The notes: a model not told the origin generated them from the letters alone. Shown: positions 8,493-18,093, numbered from the stretch's first letter. The stretch is 64,000 bases of DNA from Synechococcus sp. HJ21-Hayes (GCF_024345835.1 NZ_JAGQBW010000005.1:62001-126000), one strand, 5' to 3'. Numbers and translations: made by a program.

Positions 8493-9747
8493 GTATGCCC
8501 TGGTGGGGGCTGGGGTGTCGGCCCTCAGCCTGGTGCTGCTCCAAGCCCTGCTCGCTCAGCGCTTGGAGCGGGCCCAGATCGCCCAGATGGGCCCCGAGGT
8601 GGCGTTCAACCTGCGGCTGGGGGAGCTGGCCCTCGAGCGCCTGCCGCCTGCTGCCCTCTCCCGTTTAAGTGGCCTGCCCCTGCGGGTAGGGGAGCTGCCC
8701 CCCACCGGTGGGGATGGCCGCCTGGCGGTGCAGGCGGAGCGTCTGCAGCAGGCTCTGTGCCGGCAGCTCTCCCACTGTCCTCCCGTGTTGCCCGCGGCTG
8801 GGGATCCCCGGGGTGTGTGGGTGGCGTTGCTTTCGCCTCTCGAGCCGGTGTGGCTGTTTGCGCCGATGCGCTCACCCCAGCGCTGGCCCCTGGATCCGCT
8901 GCTGCTTGGTCTGGCCTTGCTGGGGGGCAGCGTGTCGGCCTCGTTGTTGTTCCTCTGGGTTGAGGTGCAACGGCCTCTCCAGCGTTTGGAGCAAGCCCTC
9001 AGCCAGGTGGGGCTGGCGGCACGGCCGGCTCCGCTGGCGGCCCAGGGCACCGGCGCGGTGCGGCGGCTCACGGGGCGGTTCAACGCCATGGTGCAGCGCT
9101 TGGACCAGACTGAGCGAGAGCGCGAGACGATGCTCGCCGGCATCGCCCACGATCTCAAGAGCCCCATCACGCGTTTGCGCCTCCGGCTCGGGTTGGCCCG
9201 GCCGGATCCGGCCGATCTTCAGCGCTCTGAGGCGGATCTCGATGCCCTTGAGCGCATCACGGCCCAGTTCCTGTTGTTTGCCGGCGGCGTGGATGCGGAG
9301 CCGCCGGTGGAGGTGCCCTTGGAGCAGCTGTTGGCAGAGCTGAGTGCCGCCATTGATCCCTGTGAGCTGCAGCTGGATCTTGAGCCGATGCAACGCTGGG
9401 TTCAGCCCACTGCGCTTGGCAGGGCCGTGGGCAACCTGCTGGATAACGCCCTAAGCCATGGTCAGAGGCCGCTGCGGTTGCTGCTGCGCCCAGGGCTGCC
9501 GGAGGGGGAGGGGTTCCGGATTGCGGTGTGGGATTGCGGTGCGGGGATCGCGCCCGATCAGTGGGGCCAGGCCCTGATGCCCTTCCAACGGCTGGATCGC
9601 GCCCGTGGGGGCCTGGGCCATTGCGGGCTGGGCCTGGCCATCGCTGCACGGGTGGCGGCAGCCCATGGCGGTGGGCTGGAGGCCCAGCGCAGCGAGCAGG
9701 GCTTTGCCGTGGTGCTGCAGGGGCGCTCGCTGCAGCCAGCAGCGTGA
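8470..9747 (+). CDS. EnvZ-like sensor histidine kinase
   Basis: 425 residues from ATG at 8470, inside the end of the response regulator gene; this start puts the first membrane helix (YALVGAGVSALSLVLLQALL) right at the N-terminus. A second membrane helix (LLLGLALLGGSVSASLLFLW) encloses a periplasmic loop of about 110 residues, followed by a HAMP linker. The H-box is GIAHDLKSPITRLRLRL with His227 as phosphorylation site. The N-box (GNLLDNALSHG) and G-boxes (VWDCGAGIAPDQ, HCGLGLAIAARV) are intact. It should phosphorylate the regulator encoded just upstream. The architecture resembles EnvZ/RstB; the signal is unknown. Confidence 0.94.
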   Translation: MASPAPVRYALVGAGVSALSLVLLQALLAQRLERAQIAQMGPEVAFNLRLGELALERLPPAALSRLSGLPLRVGELPPTGGDGRLAVQAERLQQALCRQLSHCPPVLPAAGDPRGVWVALLSPLEPVWLFAPMRSPQRWPLDPLLLGLALLGGSVSASLLFLWVEVQRPLQRLEQALSQVGLAARPAPLAAQGTGAVRRLTGRFNAMVQRLDQTERERETMLAGIAHDLKSPITRLRLRLGLARPDPADLQRSEADLDALERITAQFLLFAGGVDAEPPVEVPLEQLLAELSAAIDPCELQLDLEPMQRWVQPTALGRAVGNLLDNALSHGQRPLRLLLRPGLPEGEGFRIAVWDCGAGIAPDQWGQALMPFQRLDRARGGLGHCGLGLAIAARVAAAHGGGLEAQRSEQGFAVVLQGRSLQPAA

Positions 9748-9847
9748 GCGGTGCTCAGTTAGTTCTGGTCATCGATCAGATCAGCGGCAGTCAGGTTTGG
9801 GTTAGATCCGCTGCTGAACCTGGGGGAGTCGCCTGTTGAGCGTTCCC

Positions 9848-10258
9848 ATGCCTTCCCGTCTCCGTTCCTGGCCCGCCCTGGCCGCCCTTCTGGTGCTGAG
9901 CGGGGGCAGTGTTCTGGCGCAGCAGCCGGCACCACCATCCCAACGGCAGGAGCGTTGGCAGGGCCGGCAGCGCCAGCGGGTCGAAGCCCTCACCAAGCTC
10001 AGCCCCCAGCAGCGCCGCGACTACGTGAGGGCCCAGCGAGACCTGGAGCAGCGTTTCCACAGCCAGCGGCTGACGCTGCTGGATCAGAGCGGCACCTGTC
10101 TGGAGCAGGCCCAAGGCCAGCTAGCAGTGGAGCGTTGTCTGGAGCGCCTGCAAAGCGGTCGCCTGCAGCTACGTCGTGAGGAGATGACGCTGATGCAGGA
10201 GCTGCACCAGCGTTTCGGCCTGCCCGTTGGCAAGGGAGGCCGGCAACCCGCGGGCTGA
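9848..10258 (+). CDS. Small secreted basic protein of unknown function
   Basis: 136 residues from ATG at 9848 (a TTG at 9836 is also in frame). The N-terminal signal peptide is LAALLVLSGGSVLAQQ with probable cleavage after VLA. The mature part is highly charged and helical, rich in Arg and Gln (RQERWQGRQRQRVEALTKL), and contains two Cys (GTCLEQ, VERCLERL) spaced for an internal disulfide. The size and helical, Gln/Arg-rich nature recall periplasmic Spy/CpxP-like proteins, but no diagnostic LTxxQ motif is clear. It follows the two-component genes on the same strand after about 100 bases and could be part of their output. Confidence 0.75.
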   Translation: MPSRLRSWPALAALLVLSGGSVLAQQPAPPSQRQERWQGRQRQRVEALTKLSPQQRRDYVRAQRDLEQRFHSQRLTLLDQSGTCLEQAQGQLAVERCLERLQSGRLQLRREEMTLMQELHQRFGLPVGKGGRQPAG

Positions 10259-10268
10259 AGGCGGAGGT

Positions 10269-11477
10269 TCAGGCGGCTTCGTCGAGGGCGGCCACTCCGG
10301 GCAGCACCTTGCCTTCCAGCAGCTCCAGGCTGGCGCCACCACCGGTGGAGATGTGGGACATCTTGTCGGCCACGCCCACCTTCTCCACGGCGGCCACGGA
10401 GTCACCGCCGCCGATGATCGTGCAGCAGCCCTTGGCGCTCAGGTCGGCCAGGGTGTGGGCGATGCCATTGGTGCCGGCGGCGAACTTGTCGAACTCGAAC
10501 ACGCCCATGGGGCCGTTCCAGATCACGGTCTTGCAGTCGGCCAGTGCTTCCTGGAAGGCCTTGATCGAGTCGGGGCCGATGTCCAGGCCCATCCAGCCAT
10601 CGGGGATGGCGTTGATGGATACGGTCTGGCTGTTGGCGTCGGGGGCGAAGTTGTCGGCCAGCACCACATCGGTAGGCAGCAGCAGCTGAACGCCCTTGGC
10701 GGCTGCCTTGGCCTCCAGTTCCTTGGCCAGCTCCAGCTTGTCCTCTTCCACCAGGCTCTTGCCCACCGCCAGGCCGCGGGCCTTGTAGAAGGTGAAGATC
10801 ATCCCGCCGCCGATCAGCACCTTGTCGCACTTGTCGATCAGGGCCTCGAGCACGCCGATCTTGGAGCTCACCTTGGAGCCGCCCACGATGGCGGCGAGGG
10901 GGCGCTTGGGCTCATCGATGGCGCCCTGCAGGTACTGCAGCTCCTTCTCCATCAGATAGCCGGCCACGCTGGGGCTGAGGTATTGGGTCACGCCCTCGGT
11001 GGAGGCATGGGCGCGGTGGGCGGCGCCGAAGGCGTCGTTCACGTACACATCGGCTAGGCCGGCCAGCTGCTTGGCGAAATCGCCCTCGTTCTTCTCTTCT
11101 TCGGCGAAGAAGCGCACGTTCTCCAGCAGCACCACATCCCCTTCGGCCATGGCGGCCACCTTGGCTTCGGCATCGGCGCCGATGCAGCTGTCGGTCTTCA
11201 CCACGGGCTTGCCCAGCAGCTCAGCCAGGCGGGCCGCCACGGGGGTGAGGCGCATGGCCTCGTTCACCTGGCCCTTGGGGCGGCCGAAGTGGGCCGCCAG
11301 GATCACCTTGGAGCCCTTGGCGGTGAGGGCATTAATGGTGGGCAGAGCAGCCCGGATGCGCGTGTCATCGGTGATGGCACCGGCGTCATCGAGAGGAACG
11401 TTGAAGTCAACCCGGACCAGCACGCGCTTGCCGCGCAGGTCATCAGCGGAGAGGCTGGCCAGGGAGCGCTTCGCCAT
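10269..11477 (-). CDS. pgk: Phosphoglycerate kinase
   Basis: 402 residues from ATG at 11477 ([20 protein letters not shown]). Catalyses transfer of phosphate between 1,3-bisphosphoglycerate and ADP in glycolysis, and in reverse in the Calvin cycle. The N-terminal substrate site VRVDFNVPL, the basic patch (HFGRPKG), [14 protein letters not shown], the nucleotide-binding [13 protein letters not shown] and the C-terminal [11 protein letters not shown] and [13 protein letters not shown] are all intact. Length is normal for bacterial PGK. It is divergent from the universal stress protein gene. Confidence 0.98.
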   Translation of the reverse strand: MAKRSLASLSADDLRGKRVLVRVDFNVPLDDAGAITDDTRIRAALPTINALTAKGSKVILAAHFGRPKGQVNEAMRLTPVAARLAELLGKPVVKTDSCIGADAEAKVAAMAEGDVVLLENVRFFAEEEKNEGDFAKQLAGLADVYVNDAFGAAHRAHASTEGVTQYLSPSVAGYLMEKELQYLQGAIDEPKRPLAAIVGGSKVSSKIGVLEALIDKCDKVLIGGGMIFTFYKARGLAVGKSLVEEDKLELAKELEAKAAAKGVQLLLPTDVVLADNFAPDANSQTVSINAIPDGWMGLDIGPDSIKAFQEALADCKTVIWNGPMGVFEFDKFAAGTNGIAHTLADLSAKGCCTIIGGGDSVAAVEKVGVADKMSHISTGGGASLELLEGKVLPGVAALDEAA

Positions 11478-11623
11478 GGGGTCGAAAGGGGGATTCGGTC
11501 GGGCGAATTTAGCGGGCGGGTCAAGAGGGGCAGGCTGTAGGGCTCTGGCCTCGTTGATCCCCTCCACACGATGAGCGCGGCCTTGCCAGGGCGCTAGACA
11601 GAGGGGGCACCGGCCGGTTGGCC

Positions 11624-12001
11624 ATGTTCGAGATTGTTCTGTTCCCCATCGACCGCAGCCGCCAGGCTGCCGAAACCGCTGCCACGGCCTTGAAATTGGC
11701 GCAGCAGCACGACAGCCGCCTGGTGGTGCTGTCGGTGGTGGAGCCCGGGCAGGACGATCCCGCTGCCGTGGCAGAGCTGCTGGAGCAGGCCCGCAGCCGT
11801 TTTCACGAGCAGGGCGTGAGCTGCGAGGTGATTGAGCGGGAGGGGAAGCCGGCCTTCGTGATCTGCGATGTGGCCGATGAGATCAATGCTGATGTGATCG
11901 TGATGGGCACCCGCGGCCTCAGCCTCGAGGCCGACGAGGCCCCGAGCACCGCCTCCCGGGTGATTCAGCTGGCGCCCTGCCCCGTGCTGGTGGTGCCGTG
12001 A
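11624..12001 (+). CDS. Universal stress protein (UspA family)
   Basis: 125 residues from ATG at 11624; an in-frame TTG lies two codons upstream. Single Usp domain with the Rossmann-like beginning [12 protein letters not shown], a central DVIVMGTRG that corresponds to the G-2X-G ATP-binding loop, and the terminal beta strand PCPVLVVP. The nucleotide loop here is shortened ([20 protein letters not shown]), so ATP binding is uncertain. The stop overlaps the start of rbgA by one base, so the two are probably co-translated. Confidence 0.93.
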   Translation: MFEIVLFPIDRSRQAAETAATALKLAQQHDSRLVVLSVVEPGQDDPAAVAELLEQARSRFHEQGVSCEVIEREGKPAFVICDVADEINADVIVMGTRGLSLEADEAPSTASRVIQLAPCPVLVVP

Positions 12002-12978
12002 TGGAGGCTGAACTGCTCAGCAGTGCCGCCCCGGCGATCCAGTGGTATCCCGGGCATATCGCCAAGGCGGAGCGTTCCCTCACCGACAACCTGGCGAAGG
12101 TGGATCTGGTGATTGAGGTACGGGACGCCCGCATCCCCATGGCCACCAGCCATCCCCGCCTGCAGCGCTGGATCAAGGGCAAGCAGCACCTGCTGGTGGT
12201 GAATCGGCGCGACATGATCAGCCCGGAGGCCCGCCAGTTGTGGGAGTCGTGGTTTCGGGCCCATGGGCAGACGCCCTGGTGGTGTGATGCCAAGGCCGGC
12301 ACCGGTGTGAAGCAACTGCAGCAGGCGGCGATCCGGGCCGGCGCGGCTCTCAACGCCCGCCGCGCCGGTCGCGGCATGAAGCCCAGGCCCGTGCGGGCGT
12401 TGATGCTGGGCTTCCCCAACGTGGGGAAGTCGGCCCTGATCAATCGCCTGGTGCGCCAGAAGGTGGTGGACAGTGCCCGCCGGGCCGGAGTGACTCGCAG
12501 CCTGCGTTGGGTGCGGCTGGGGCAGGACCTTGACCTGCTGGATGCCCCAGGGGTGTTGCCACCCAGGCTGGATGACCAGCTGGCGGCCCTGCGCCTCGCC
12601 CTGTGCGACGACATCGGCCAGGCCGCCTACGACGGTGAAGCGGTGGCCATGGCCTTCGTGCGGGTACTGGCGGCACTGGAACCTGTACTGGCTGCGGGTG
12701 TGCCCGCTGGGTTGCTGGAGCGCCGCTATGGGGTGCCGTTGCAGGCGCTCGCGGCAGCGGCTGCCTGCTCTGAGGCGCCTTTTGAGGGTTCTGTACAGGC
12801 TGTACAGAATGCCGGAGAGCGCCCTGCAGGCATTCCCCCCGATGCCGCCGCCTGGTTGGAGGCCGCGGCTACGCGCCATACCAGCGGCGACACGGCTCGT
12901 ATGGCCCAGCGCCTGCTCGACGACTTCCGCCGCGGCGTGCTCGGCCCCATTGCCCTGGAGCTGCCGCGCCAGCCATGA
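12001..12978 (+). CDS. rbgA: Ribosome biogenesis GTPase RbgA/YlqF
   Basis: 325 residues. A circularly permuted GTPase: the G4-type motif (VVNRRD, near residue 66) precedes the P-loop GFPNVGKSALINRL (about residue 140) and the G3 DAPG, the hallmark of the YlqF/YawG family. The N-terminal WYPGHIAKAERSL matches the RbgA signature for 50S subunit assembly. A C-terminal domain of about 120 residues follows. The stop overlaps the rluD-like start (ATGA), so an RNA- and ribosome-maturation pair is coupled. A 21-base palindrome lies inside the coding sequence at 12789-12809. Confidence 0.95.
   Translation: MEAELLSSAAPAIQWYPGHIAKAERSLTDNLAKVDLVIEVRDARIPMATSHPRLQRWIKGKQHLLVVNRRDMISPEARQLWESWFRAHGQTPWWCDAKAGTGVKQLQQAAIRAGAALNARRAGRGMKPRPVRALMLGFPNVGKSALINRLVRQKVVDSARRAGVTRSLRWVRLGQDLDLLDAPGVLPPRLDDQLAALRLALCDDIGQAAYDGEAVAMAFVRVLAALEPVLAAGVPAGLLERRYGVPLQALAAAAACSEAPFEGSVQAVQNAGERPAGIPPDAAAWLEAAATRHTSGDTARMAQRLLDDFRRGVLGPIALELPRQP
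12789..12809. repeat. Perfect 10-base inverted repeat inside rbgA
   Basis: Arms TTCTGTACAG and CTGTACAGAA are exact reverse complements separated by a single G. Each arm contains TGTACA. The segment encodes an ordinary stretch of the RbgA C-terminal domain. It could form a strong mRNA hairpin or act as a dyad protein-binding site. GTAC half-sites recall cyanobacterial LexA boxes, but the half-site spacing does not fit that motif. Function unproven. Confidence 0.6.
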
Positions 12979-13952
12979 GTGGGTTCGGAGAAGGCGAAGG
13001 CGAGTTGCTCACGCTCAGCTATCCCAAGCCGCTCCCCATGCGGCTGGATCGCTGGTTGGTGGCCCAGCGGCCCGAGCAGAGCCGTGCGCGCATCCAGAAA
13101 TTCATCGATGCCGGCTATGTGCGGGTGAACGGCGTCACCGGCCGCGCCAAGACCCCCTTGCGCCAGCACGACACGGTGGAACTGTGGATGCCGCCACCCG
13201 AGCCCCTGCCCTACCTGCTGGCCCAGGACATCCCCCTGGATGTGCTGTTTGAAGACCAGCACCTGATCGTGCTCAACAAGCCCGCCGGCCTCACGGTGCA
13301 CCCGGCGCCTGGCAACAAGGACGGCACCCTGGTGAACGGCCTCCTGCACCACTGCCCCGACCTACCCGGCATCGGTGGTGAACTGCGCCCAGGCATCGTG
13401 CACCGCCTCGACAAGGACACCACCGGTTGCATCGTGGTGGCCAAGAGTCAGGAGGCACTGGTGAAGCTGCAGGTGCAGATCCAGCAGCGGGTGGCCTCGC
13501 GCAACTACGTGGCGGTCGTGCATGGCGTGCCCGCCGCTGACCATGGCACTATCGTGGGCGCCATCGGCCGCCATCCCGCCGATCGCAAGAAATATGCGGT
13601 GTTGCACGACGACACCGGCCGCCACGCCTGCACCCACTGGACCCTGCTGGAGCGGCTGGGCGATTATTCGCTGCTGCGCTTCAAGCTGGACACCGGCCGC
13701 ACCCACCAGATTCGGGTTCACTGTGCCCATATCGGCCATCCGATCGTGGGGGATCCCACCTACAGCCGGTGCCGCAAGTTGCCGATGGCCCTGCCGGGGC
13801 AGGCCCTGCATGCGATCCAGCTGGGGCTGGATCACCCGATCACCCGTGAGCGGATGTTGTTTGAAGCGCCGCTGCCGCAGGTGATGGAGAAGTTGCTCGC
13901 GCTGCTCAGGCGGCGGGCAGGCGCGGACAGGCTTCCACCAGCGTGCGCGTGA
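12975..13952 (+). CDS. RluD-family 23S rRNA pseudouridine synthase
   Basis: 325 residues. An N-terminal S4 RNA-binding domain (MRLDRWLVAQRPEQSRARIQ) is followed by the RluA/RluD catalytic domain. The catalytic motif VHRLDKDTTGCIVVAKS contains the essential Asp. Other core motifs are NKPAGLTVHPAPGN, RNYVAVVHG and DTGRTHQIRVH. RluD-type enzymes modify helix 69 of 23S rRNA; the precise target here is inferred from domain layout. The start overlaps the rbgA stop (ATGA) and the 3' end overlaps the convergent ABC gene by 47 bases. Compare the second RluA-family gene at 43238-44302, which lacks the catalytic Asp. Confidence 0.95.
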   Translation: MSGFGEGEGELLTLSYPKPLPMRLDRWLVAQRPEQSRARIQKFIDAGYVRVNGVTGRAKTPLRQHDTVELWMPPPEPLPYLLAQDIPLDVLFEDQHLIVLNKPAGLTVHPAPGNKDGTLVNGLLHHCPDLPGIGGELRPGIVHRLDKDTTGCIVVAKSQEALVKLQVQIQQRVASRNYVAVVHGVPAADHGTIVGAIGRHPADRKKYAVLHDDTGRHACTHWTLLERLGDYSLLRFKLDTGRTHQIRVHCAHIGHPIVGDPTYSRCRKLPMALPGQALHAIQLGLDHPITRERMLFEAPLPQVMEKLLALLRRRAGADRLPPACA

Positions 13953-15501
13953 TCGGCGCCTGGGGGGCAGCCAACAGCTGATCCCCAGGCCCCTCCTCCA
14001 CGATTCGGCCGCCATCCAGCACGATCACCCGCTGGCAGAAGCCACTGGCCACCGCCAGATCGTGCGTCACGAACAGCATCCCCAGGCCCAGGCGTTGCTG
14101 CAGCTCCCGCAGCAGCTCCAGCACCTCGGCCTGCACTTCGGCATCGAGCATGCTCACGCTCTCGTCGCAGAGCAACACCTGGGGATCGAGCACCAGGGCG
14201 CGGGCGATGGCCACCCGCTGTTGCTGGCCGCCGGAGAGCTGGCGGGGCAGGCGGTGTTCAAAAGCCTCCGGTGGGTTCAGCCCCACGGCGGCCAGCAGCT
14301 CGCGTGCCCGCTCCCGGGCATCGGCGCGGCTGGCGAGCCGATGGATTAGCAGGGGATCGGCGATGGCCTGGCCCACCGTCATGGCCGGGTTCAGGCAGGC
14401 CAAGGGGTCCTGGAACACCATCTGGATGCAACGGCGGGCCCGGCGGTTCAGCGCCTGCCCCCGCAGCCGCACGCTGCCGCCCCGCACAGGCACCAGCCCC
14501 ATCAGGGCACGACACAGGGTGCTTTTGCCGCAGCCTGAGGCTCCCACGACCCCAATGGTTTCGCCCTCGTGCAGCCGCAGGCTCACGCCATCCACCGCTT
14601 TGTACCAGCGCTGCTGCCAGGGCAGGGAGGGCAGCGGATGCCAGCAACGCAGGGCCTCCAGCTCCAGTAGCACCGGTGTGGCCGCAGGAGCGGCCGGGGT
14701 GGGGCTGCCCTCCCGGCTGCGGGCGGCCGCCACCAGCCGTTGGGCCAGGGCGGATTGGGGCTGGCTCAGTAGTTGCCAGGCCGGGGCCTGCTCCACCAGC
14801 TGGCCGCGATCCAGCACGGCGATCTGCTGGCACCAGCGGCCCGCCATGGCCAGGTCGTGGGTGATCAGCAGCAGGGCACTGCCCGATTCCTCGCACAGCG
14901 CGCTGAGTTCCCCCATCACCTGCCCTGCCACCGCCACATCCAGGCTGGTGGTGGGTTCATCGGCGATCACCAGTGGTGGCTCCAGGGCCATGGCCAGGGC
15001 GATGGCCAGGCGCTGGCGCATGCCGCCACTGAATTGATGGGGATAACTGCTGTAGCGGTCGGCCCGGATGCCCACCCGCTCCAATAGATCCTCCGCCCGC
15101 AGCCGCAGCTGCCGGCGCGTCCAGCGGGGCCGATGGTCGGCCAGGGTGTCGCTCAGGTGCTCCCCGATGGTGAGCAGGGGATTGAGCCGGGTCATGGGGT
15201 CCTGGAACACCAGGCCCACCGCTTCGCCGCGCAGGTGGCGCAGGGCCGAGCGTCGCAGCTGGCGCGGGTCTTGACCCGCGAGTTGCAGCGCGCCGCTGCA
15301 GGTGCTGCCCTGCGGAAGCAGTTGCAACACGGCCCGCGCCACGGTGCTCTTGCCACAGCCGGAAGGCCCCACCAGGGCGAGGCGTTCCCCCGGGTGCAGG
15401 CTCAGATCCAGCCCGTTGAGGGTGGGGGTGTCAATGCCGGGGTACTGCACCACCAACTGCTTCAGGGTAAGCACCGGGCCGGTCATGGAGGGCGCGGCCA
15501 T
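13906..15501 (-). CDS. Fused double ATPase of an oligopeptide-type ABC transporter (DppD-DppF/GsiA-like)
   Basis: 531 residues from ATG at 15501 (an alternative ATG lies at 15486). Two complete ABC domains sit in one chain. The first has Walker [10 protein letters not shown], signature SGGMRQR and Walker [12 protein letters not shown]. The second has [16 protein letters not shown] and [13 protein letters not shown]. Sequences resemble the DppD and DppF/OppF ATPases fused as in YejF/GsiA. They would energise uptake of peptides or nickel-like solutes, but no permease or binding protein is adjacent. The gene is divergent from relA and overlaps the rluD-like gene at its 3' end. Confidence 0.95.
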   Translation of the reverse strand: MAAPSMTGPVLTLKQLVVQYPGIDTPTLNGLDLSLHPGERLALVGPSGCGKSTVARAVLQLLPQGSTCSGALQLAGQDPRQLRRSALRHLRGEAVGLVFQDPMTRLNPLLTIGEHLSDTLADHRPRWTRRQLRLRAEDLLERVGIRADRYSSYPHQFSGGMRQRLAIALAMALEPPLVIADEPTTSLDVAVAGQVMGELSALCEESGSALLLITHDLAMAGRWCQQIAVLDRGQLVEQAPAWQLLSQPQSALAQRLVAAARSREGSPTPAAPAATPVLLELEALRCWHPLPSLPWQQRWYKAVDGVSLRLHEGETIGVVGASGCGKSTLCRALMGLVPVRGGSVRLRGQALNRRARRCIQMVFQDPLACLNPAMTVGQAIADPLLIHRLASRADARERARELLAAVGLNPPEAFEHRLPRQLSGGQQQRVAIARALVLDPQVLLCDESVSMLDAEVQAEVLELLRELQQRLGLGMLFVTHDLAVASGFCQRVIVLDGGRIVEEGPGDQLLAAPQAPITRTLVEACPRLPAA

Positions 15502-15599
15502 GGCGGGCGAGCAGGGTGGCTCCAGCTTGGACTGCGAACCAGCACTCGCGGGTGGTTTGTTTCGCCCGCTGCATACGATGGTTTGAAACGCAGTGCGCC

Positions 15600-17909
15600 A
15601 TGCTCCACGCGGTGCCAGCCACGGCCGAAGCAGCTGCATCTGTGCCGCCCCTGCCCCTGGGACGCCGGCAGATTCGCACCCTGGACGACTACGGCATCCC
15701 CTTGCCGGAGTGGCTGCAGCGCTGCCTGGATCACGTGCCCCCGGGGACCGGCGAGAGCTGTCCCACCGATGCCGAGGCCCTGCTGGCTTCGGCTTTTGAT
15801 TTCGCCTTTCAGCTCCATGATGGTCAGGTGCGGGCTAGCGGGGAGCCCTACATCTGCCATCCGGTGGCGGTTGCCGATCTATTGCGCGATATCGGTGCCA
15901 GTGCTGGTGTGATCGCGGCCGGCTTCCTCCACGACGTGGTGGAAGACACCGATGTGACCCCCGAGGAGATCGAGCAGCACTTCGGTGCTGAGGTGCGGGG
16001 CCTGGTGGAAGGCGTTACCAAGTTGGGCGGCATTCACTTCACCAACAAAACAGAGGCGCAGGCTGAAAACCTGCGGCGCATGTTCCTGGCTATGGCCAGT
16101 GATATCCGTGTGGTGTTGGTGAAGCTGGCCGATCGCCTCCACAACATGCGCACCCTCGGGGCCCTCAAGCCTGAGAAGCAGCAGCGCATTGCCCGTGAAA
16201 CCCGCGAGATCTACGGTCCGCTGGCCAACCGCCTGGGCATCGGCCGGCTCAAGTGGGAACTGGAAGATCTGGCTTTCAAAATCCTTGAGCCGGAGGCCTT
16301 CCGCGAGATCCAGCAGCAAGTGGCCACCAAGCGCAGTGAGCGGGAGGAGCGGCTCGGGGTCACGGTGCAGCTGCTGCGCGATCGCCTTGCCGCCGCTGGC
16401 TTGAACGACTGCGATGTGAGTGGCCGGCCGAAGCACCTCTATGGCATCTGGAGCAAGATGCAGCGCCAGCAGAAGGCCTTCCACGAGATCTACGACGTGG
16501 CAGCCCTGCGAATCCTCACCCCCAACCTGGAGAGCTGCTACCGAGCTCTGGCGGTGGTGCACGACACCTTCCGGCCCATTCCCGGTCGCTTTAAGGACTA
16601 CATCGGCCTGCCCAAGCCCAATGGCTACCAGTCGTTGCATACGGCGGTGATCGGTCGCCATCGGCCGATTGAGGTGCAGATCCGCACGGCGGACATGCAT
16701 CAGGTAGCGGAATTCGGCATTGCTGCTCACTGGAAATACAAGGAGGGCGGCTCGCCAGCAGCCACAGGCAATGATGCCGAGCGCTTCAACTGGCTGCGGC
16801 AGCTGGTGGATTGGCAGAAGGATGGCGTTGGCGAGGACAGCAACGACTTTCTGCGATCCATCAAGGAAGACTTGTTCGATGAAGAGGTGTTCGTGTTCAC
16901 CCCCAGCGGCGATGTGGTGGGGCTGCGCAAGGGATCCACGGCCGTGGACTTCGCTTATCGCATCCACTCCGAGGTGGGTAATCACTGTCAGGGTGTTCGC
17001 ATCAACGATCGCCTCTGTCCCCTGGCCACGCCCCTGCAGAACGGCGACTTCGTGCAGGTGATTACCGCCAAGAGTGCTCACCCCAGCCTGGATTGGCTCA
17101 ATTTCGTGGCCACCCCCACGGCGCGCAATCGCATCCGCCAGTGGTACAAGAAAAGCCACCGCGAGGACAACATCCTGCGGGGCACTGCGATGCTCGAACG
17201 GGAGCTCGGGCGTGATGGCTTCGATGCTCTTCTGCACGGCGAGGCCATGGCCAAGGTGGCCCGCCGCTGCAACCTGGTGGGTACGGAAGATCTGCTGGCT
17301 GCCATCGGCTTCGGCGGGGTCACCCTGCACCAAGTGCTCAACCGCTTGCGGGAGGAGCTACGCCTGGCCACCGCGGCGGCAGCGCCTGTCCTGAGCAACG
17401 AAGAGTTGGCCCGCAATGTGTCGGGGCAAGGCCACCAGCCCCCCGCATCCCACGGCGATGCCAGCCCGATCCTGGGCCTGGAGGGCCTGGAATACCGCAT
17501 GGGTGGCTGCTGCAGCCCCCTGCCGGGCGAGCCGATCGTGGCCACCGTGGCCCTGGGCAATCACGGCATCACCATTCACCGCCAGGACTGCGCCAATCTC
17601 ACGCCGGTGCCCGTCGAGCGGCGGTTGCCGGTGCGCTGGAACTCCCTGGCCGACGACCAGCGGCGCCGTTATCCGGTGCAGCTGCGCATCGAGGTGCTGG
17701 ACCGGGTGGGCGTGCTCAAGGACATCCTCACGCGCCTCTCGGATAGCCGGATCAATGTGAGCGATGCTCGGGTGCGCACGAATCCCGGCAAGCCCGCCCG
17801 CATCGACCTGCGGGTGGAACTCGCCAGTGCCGCCCAGCTGCGCACCACCATGGATCAGATCCGCTCGATGGCCGATGTGCTCGACCTGGCCCGCACGGGC
17901 ATTGGTTGA
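15600..17909 (+). CDS. spoT: Bifunctional (p)ppGpp synthetase/hydrolase RelA/SpoT
   Basis: 769 residues from ATG at 15600. The N-terminal HD hydrolase domain keeps ICHPVAVADLL, FLHDVVEDTD and VKLADRLHNMRTL, so ppGpp hydrolysis is expected. The synthetase domain follows with GRPKHLYGIWSKM, GYQSLHTAVIG and IEVQIRT. Next come a TGS domain (EVFVFTPSGDVVGLRKGSTA) and a C-terminal ACT domain (LRIEVLDRVGVLKDILTRL). This is the usual single Rel enzyme of cyanobacteria controlling the stringent and dark response. Divergent from the ABC ATPase gene; the 98 bases between hold the promoters. Confidence 0.97.
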   Translation: MLHAVPATAEAAASVPPLPLGRRQIRTLDDYGIPLPEWLQRCLDHVPPGTGESCPTDAEALLASAFDFAFQLHDGQVRASGEPYICHPVAVADLLRDIGASAGVIAAGFLHDVVEDTDVTPEEIEQHFGAEVRGLVEGVTKLGGIHFTNKTEAQAENLRRMFLAMASDIRVVLVKLADRLHNMRTLGALKPEKQQRIARETREIYGPLANRLGIGRLKWELEDLAFKILEPEAFREIQQQVATKRSEREERLGVTVQLLRDRLAAAGLNDCDVSGRPKHLYGIWSKMQRQQKAFHEIYDVAALRILTPNLESCYRALAVVHDTFRPIPGRFKDYIGLPKPNGYQSLHTAVIGRHRPIEVQIRTADMHQVAEFGIAAHWKYKEGGSPAATGNDAERFNWLRQLVDWQKDGVGEDSNDFLRSIKEDLFDEEVFVFTPSGDVVGLRKGSTAVDFAYRIHSEVGNHCQGVRINDRLCPLATPLQNGDFVQVITAKSAHPSLDWLNFVATPTARNRIRQWYKKSHREDNILRGTAMLERELGRDGFDALLHGEAMAKVARRCNLVGTEDLLAAIGFGGVTLHQVLNRLREELRLATAAAAPVLSNEELARNVSGQGHQPPASHGDASPILGLEGLEYRMGGCCSPLPGEPIVATVALGNHGITIHRQDCANLTPVPVERRLPVRWNSLADDQRRRYPVQLRIEVLDRVGVLKDILTRLSDSRINVSDARVRTNPGKPARIDLRVELASAAQLRTTMDQIRSMADVLDLARTGIG

Positions 17910-17943
17910 GGGCTGGTGACGGCCCCGCACACCTTGTTCGGGT

Positions 17944-18093
17944 TCAGGGCAGGGTGAAGCCCGAGGTGTTCAGGTGCTTGAGATCCAGCAGCACAACCGT
18001 GAGCCAACCCAGCAGGGCCAACCCTCCGATCGCGCCGAGGGCCACCAGTAAGGCGACGAGTGCCGACCGTGGGGACCCGTTGTCGTTCGCCAC
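17944..18093 (-). CDS. 49-residue single-span membrane protein
   Basis: GTG at 18093 opens a 49-codon frame: a short polar N-terminus (MANDNGSPRS), one long hydrophobic helix (ALVALLVALGAIGGLALLGW continuing to VVLL), and a short polar tail (DLKHLNTSGFTLP). A polar cap, one membrane helix and a tail is what a real small membrane protein looks like rather than an antisense shadow. It is convergent with relA, 34 bases away, and divergent from the 64-residue ORF. I recognise no family. Confidence 0.5.
   Translation of the reverse strand: MANDNGSPRSALVALLVALGAIGGLALLGWLTVVLLDLKHLNTSGFTLP

Noticed and set aside
10227..11057. 276-codon frame antisense to pgk
   Set aside because: His/Gly-rich mirror of pgk codons with no independent coding signal.
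12789..12809. Reading the rbgA palindrome as a LexA/SOS box
   Set aside because: The GTAC half-sites are separated by five bases, which does not fit the cyanobacterial LexA pattern as I know it, and it lies mid-gene.
15879..17333. 484-codon open frame antisense to relA/spoT
   Set aside because: Exact antisense of a clearly functional gene; no family motifs and His/Gln-rich composition typical of antisense frames in GC-rich DNA.
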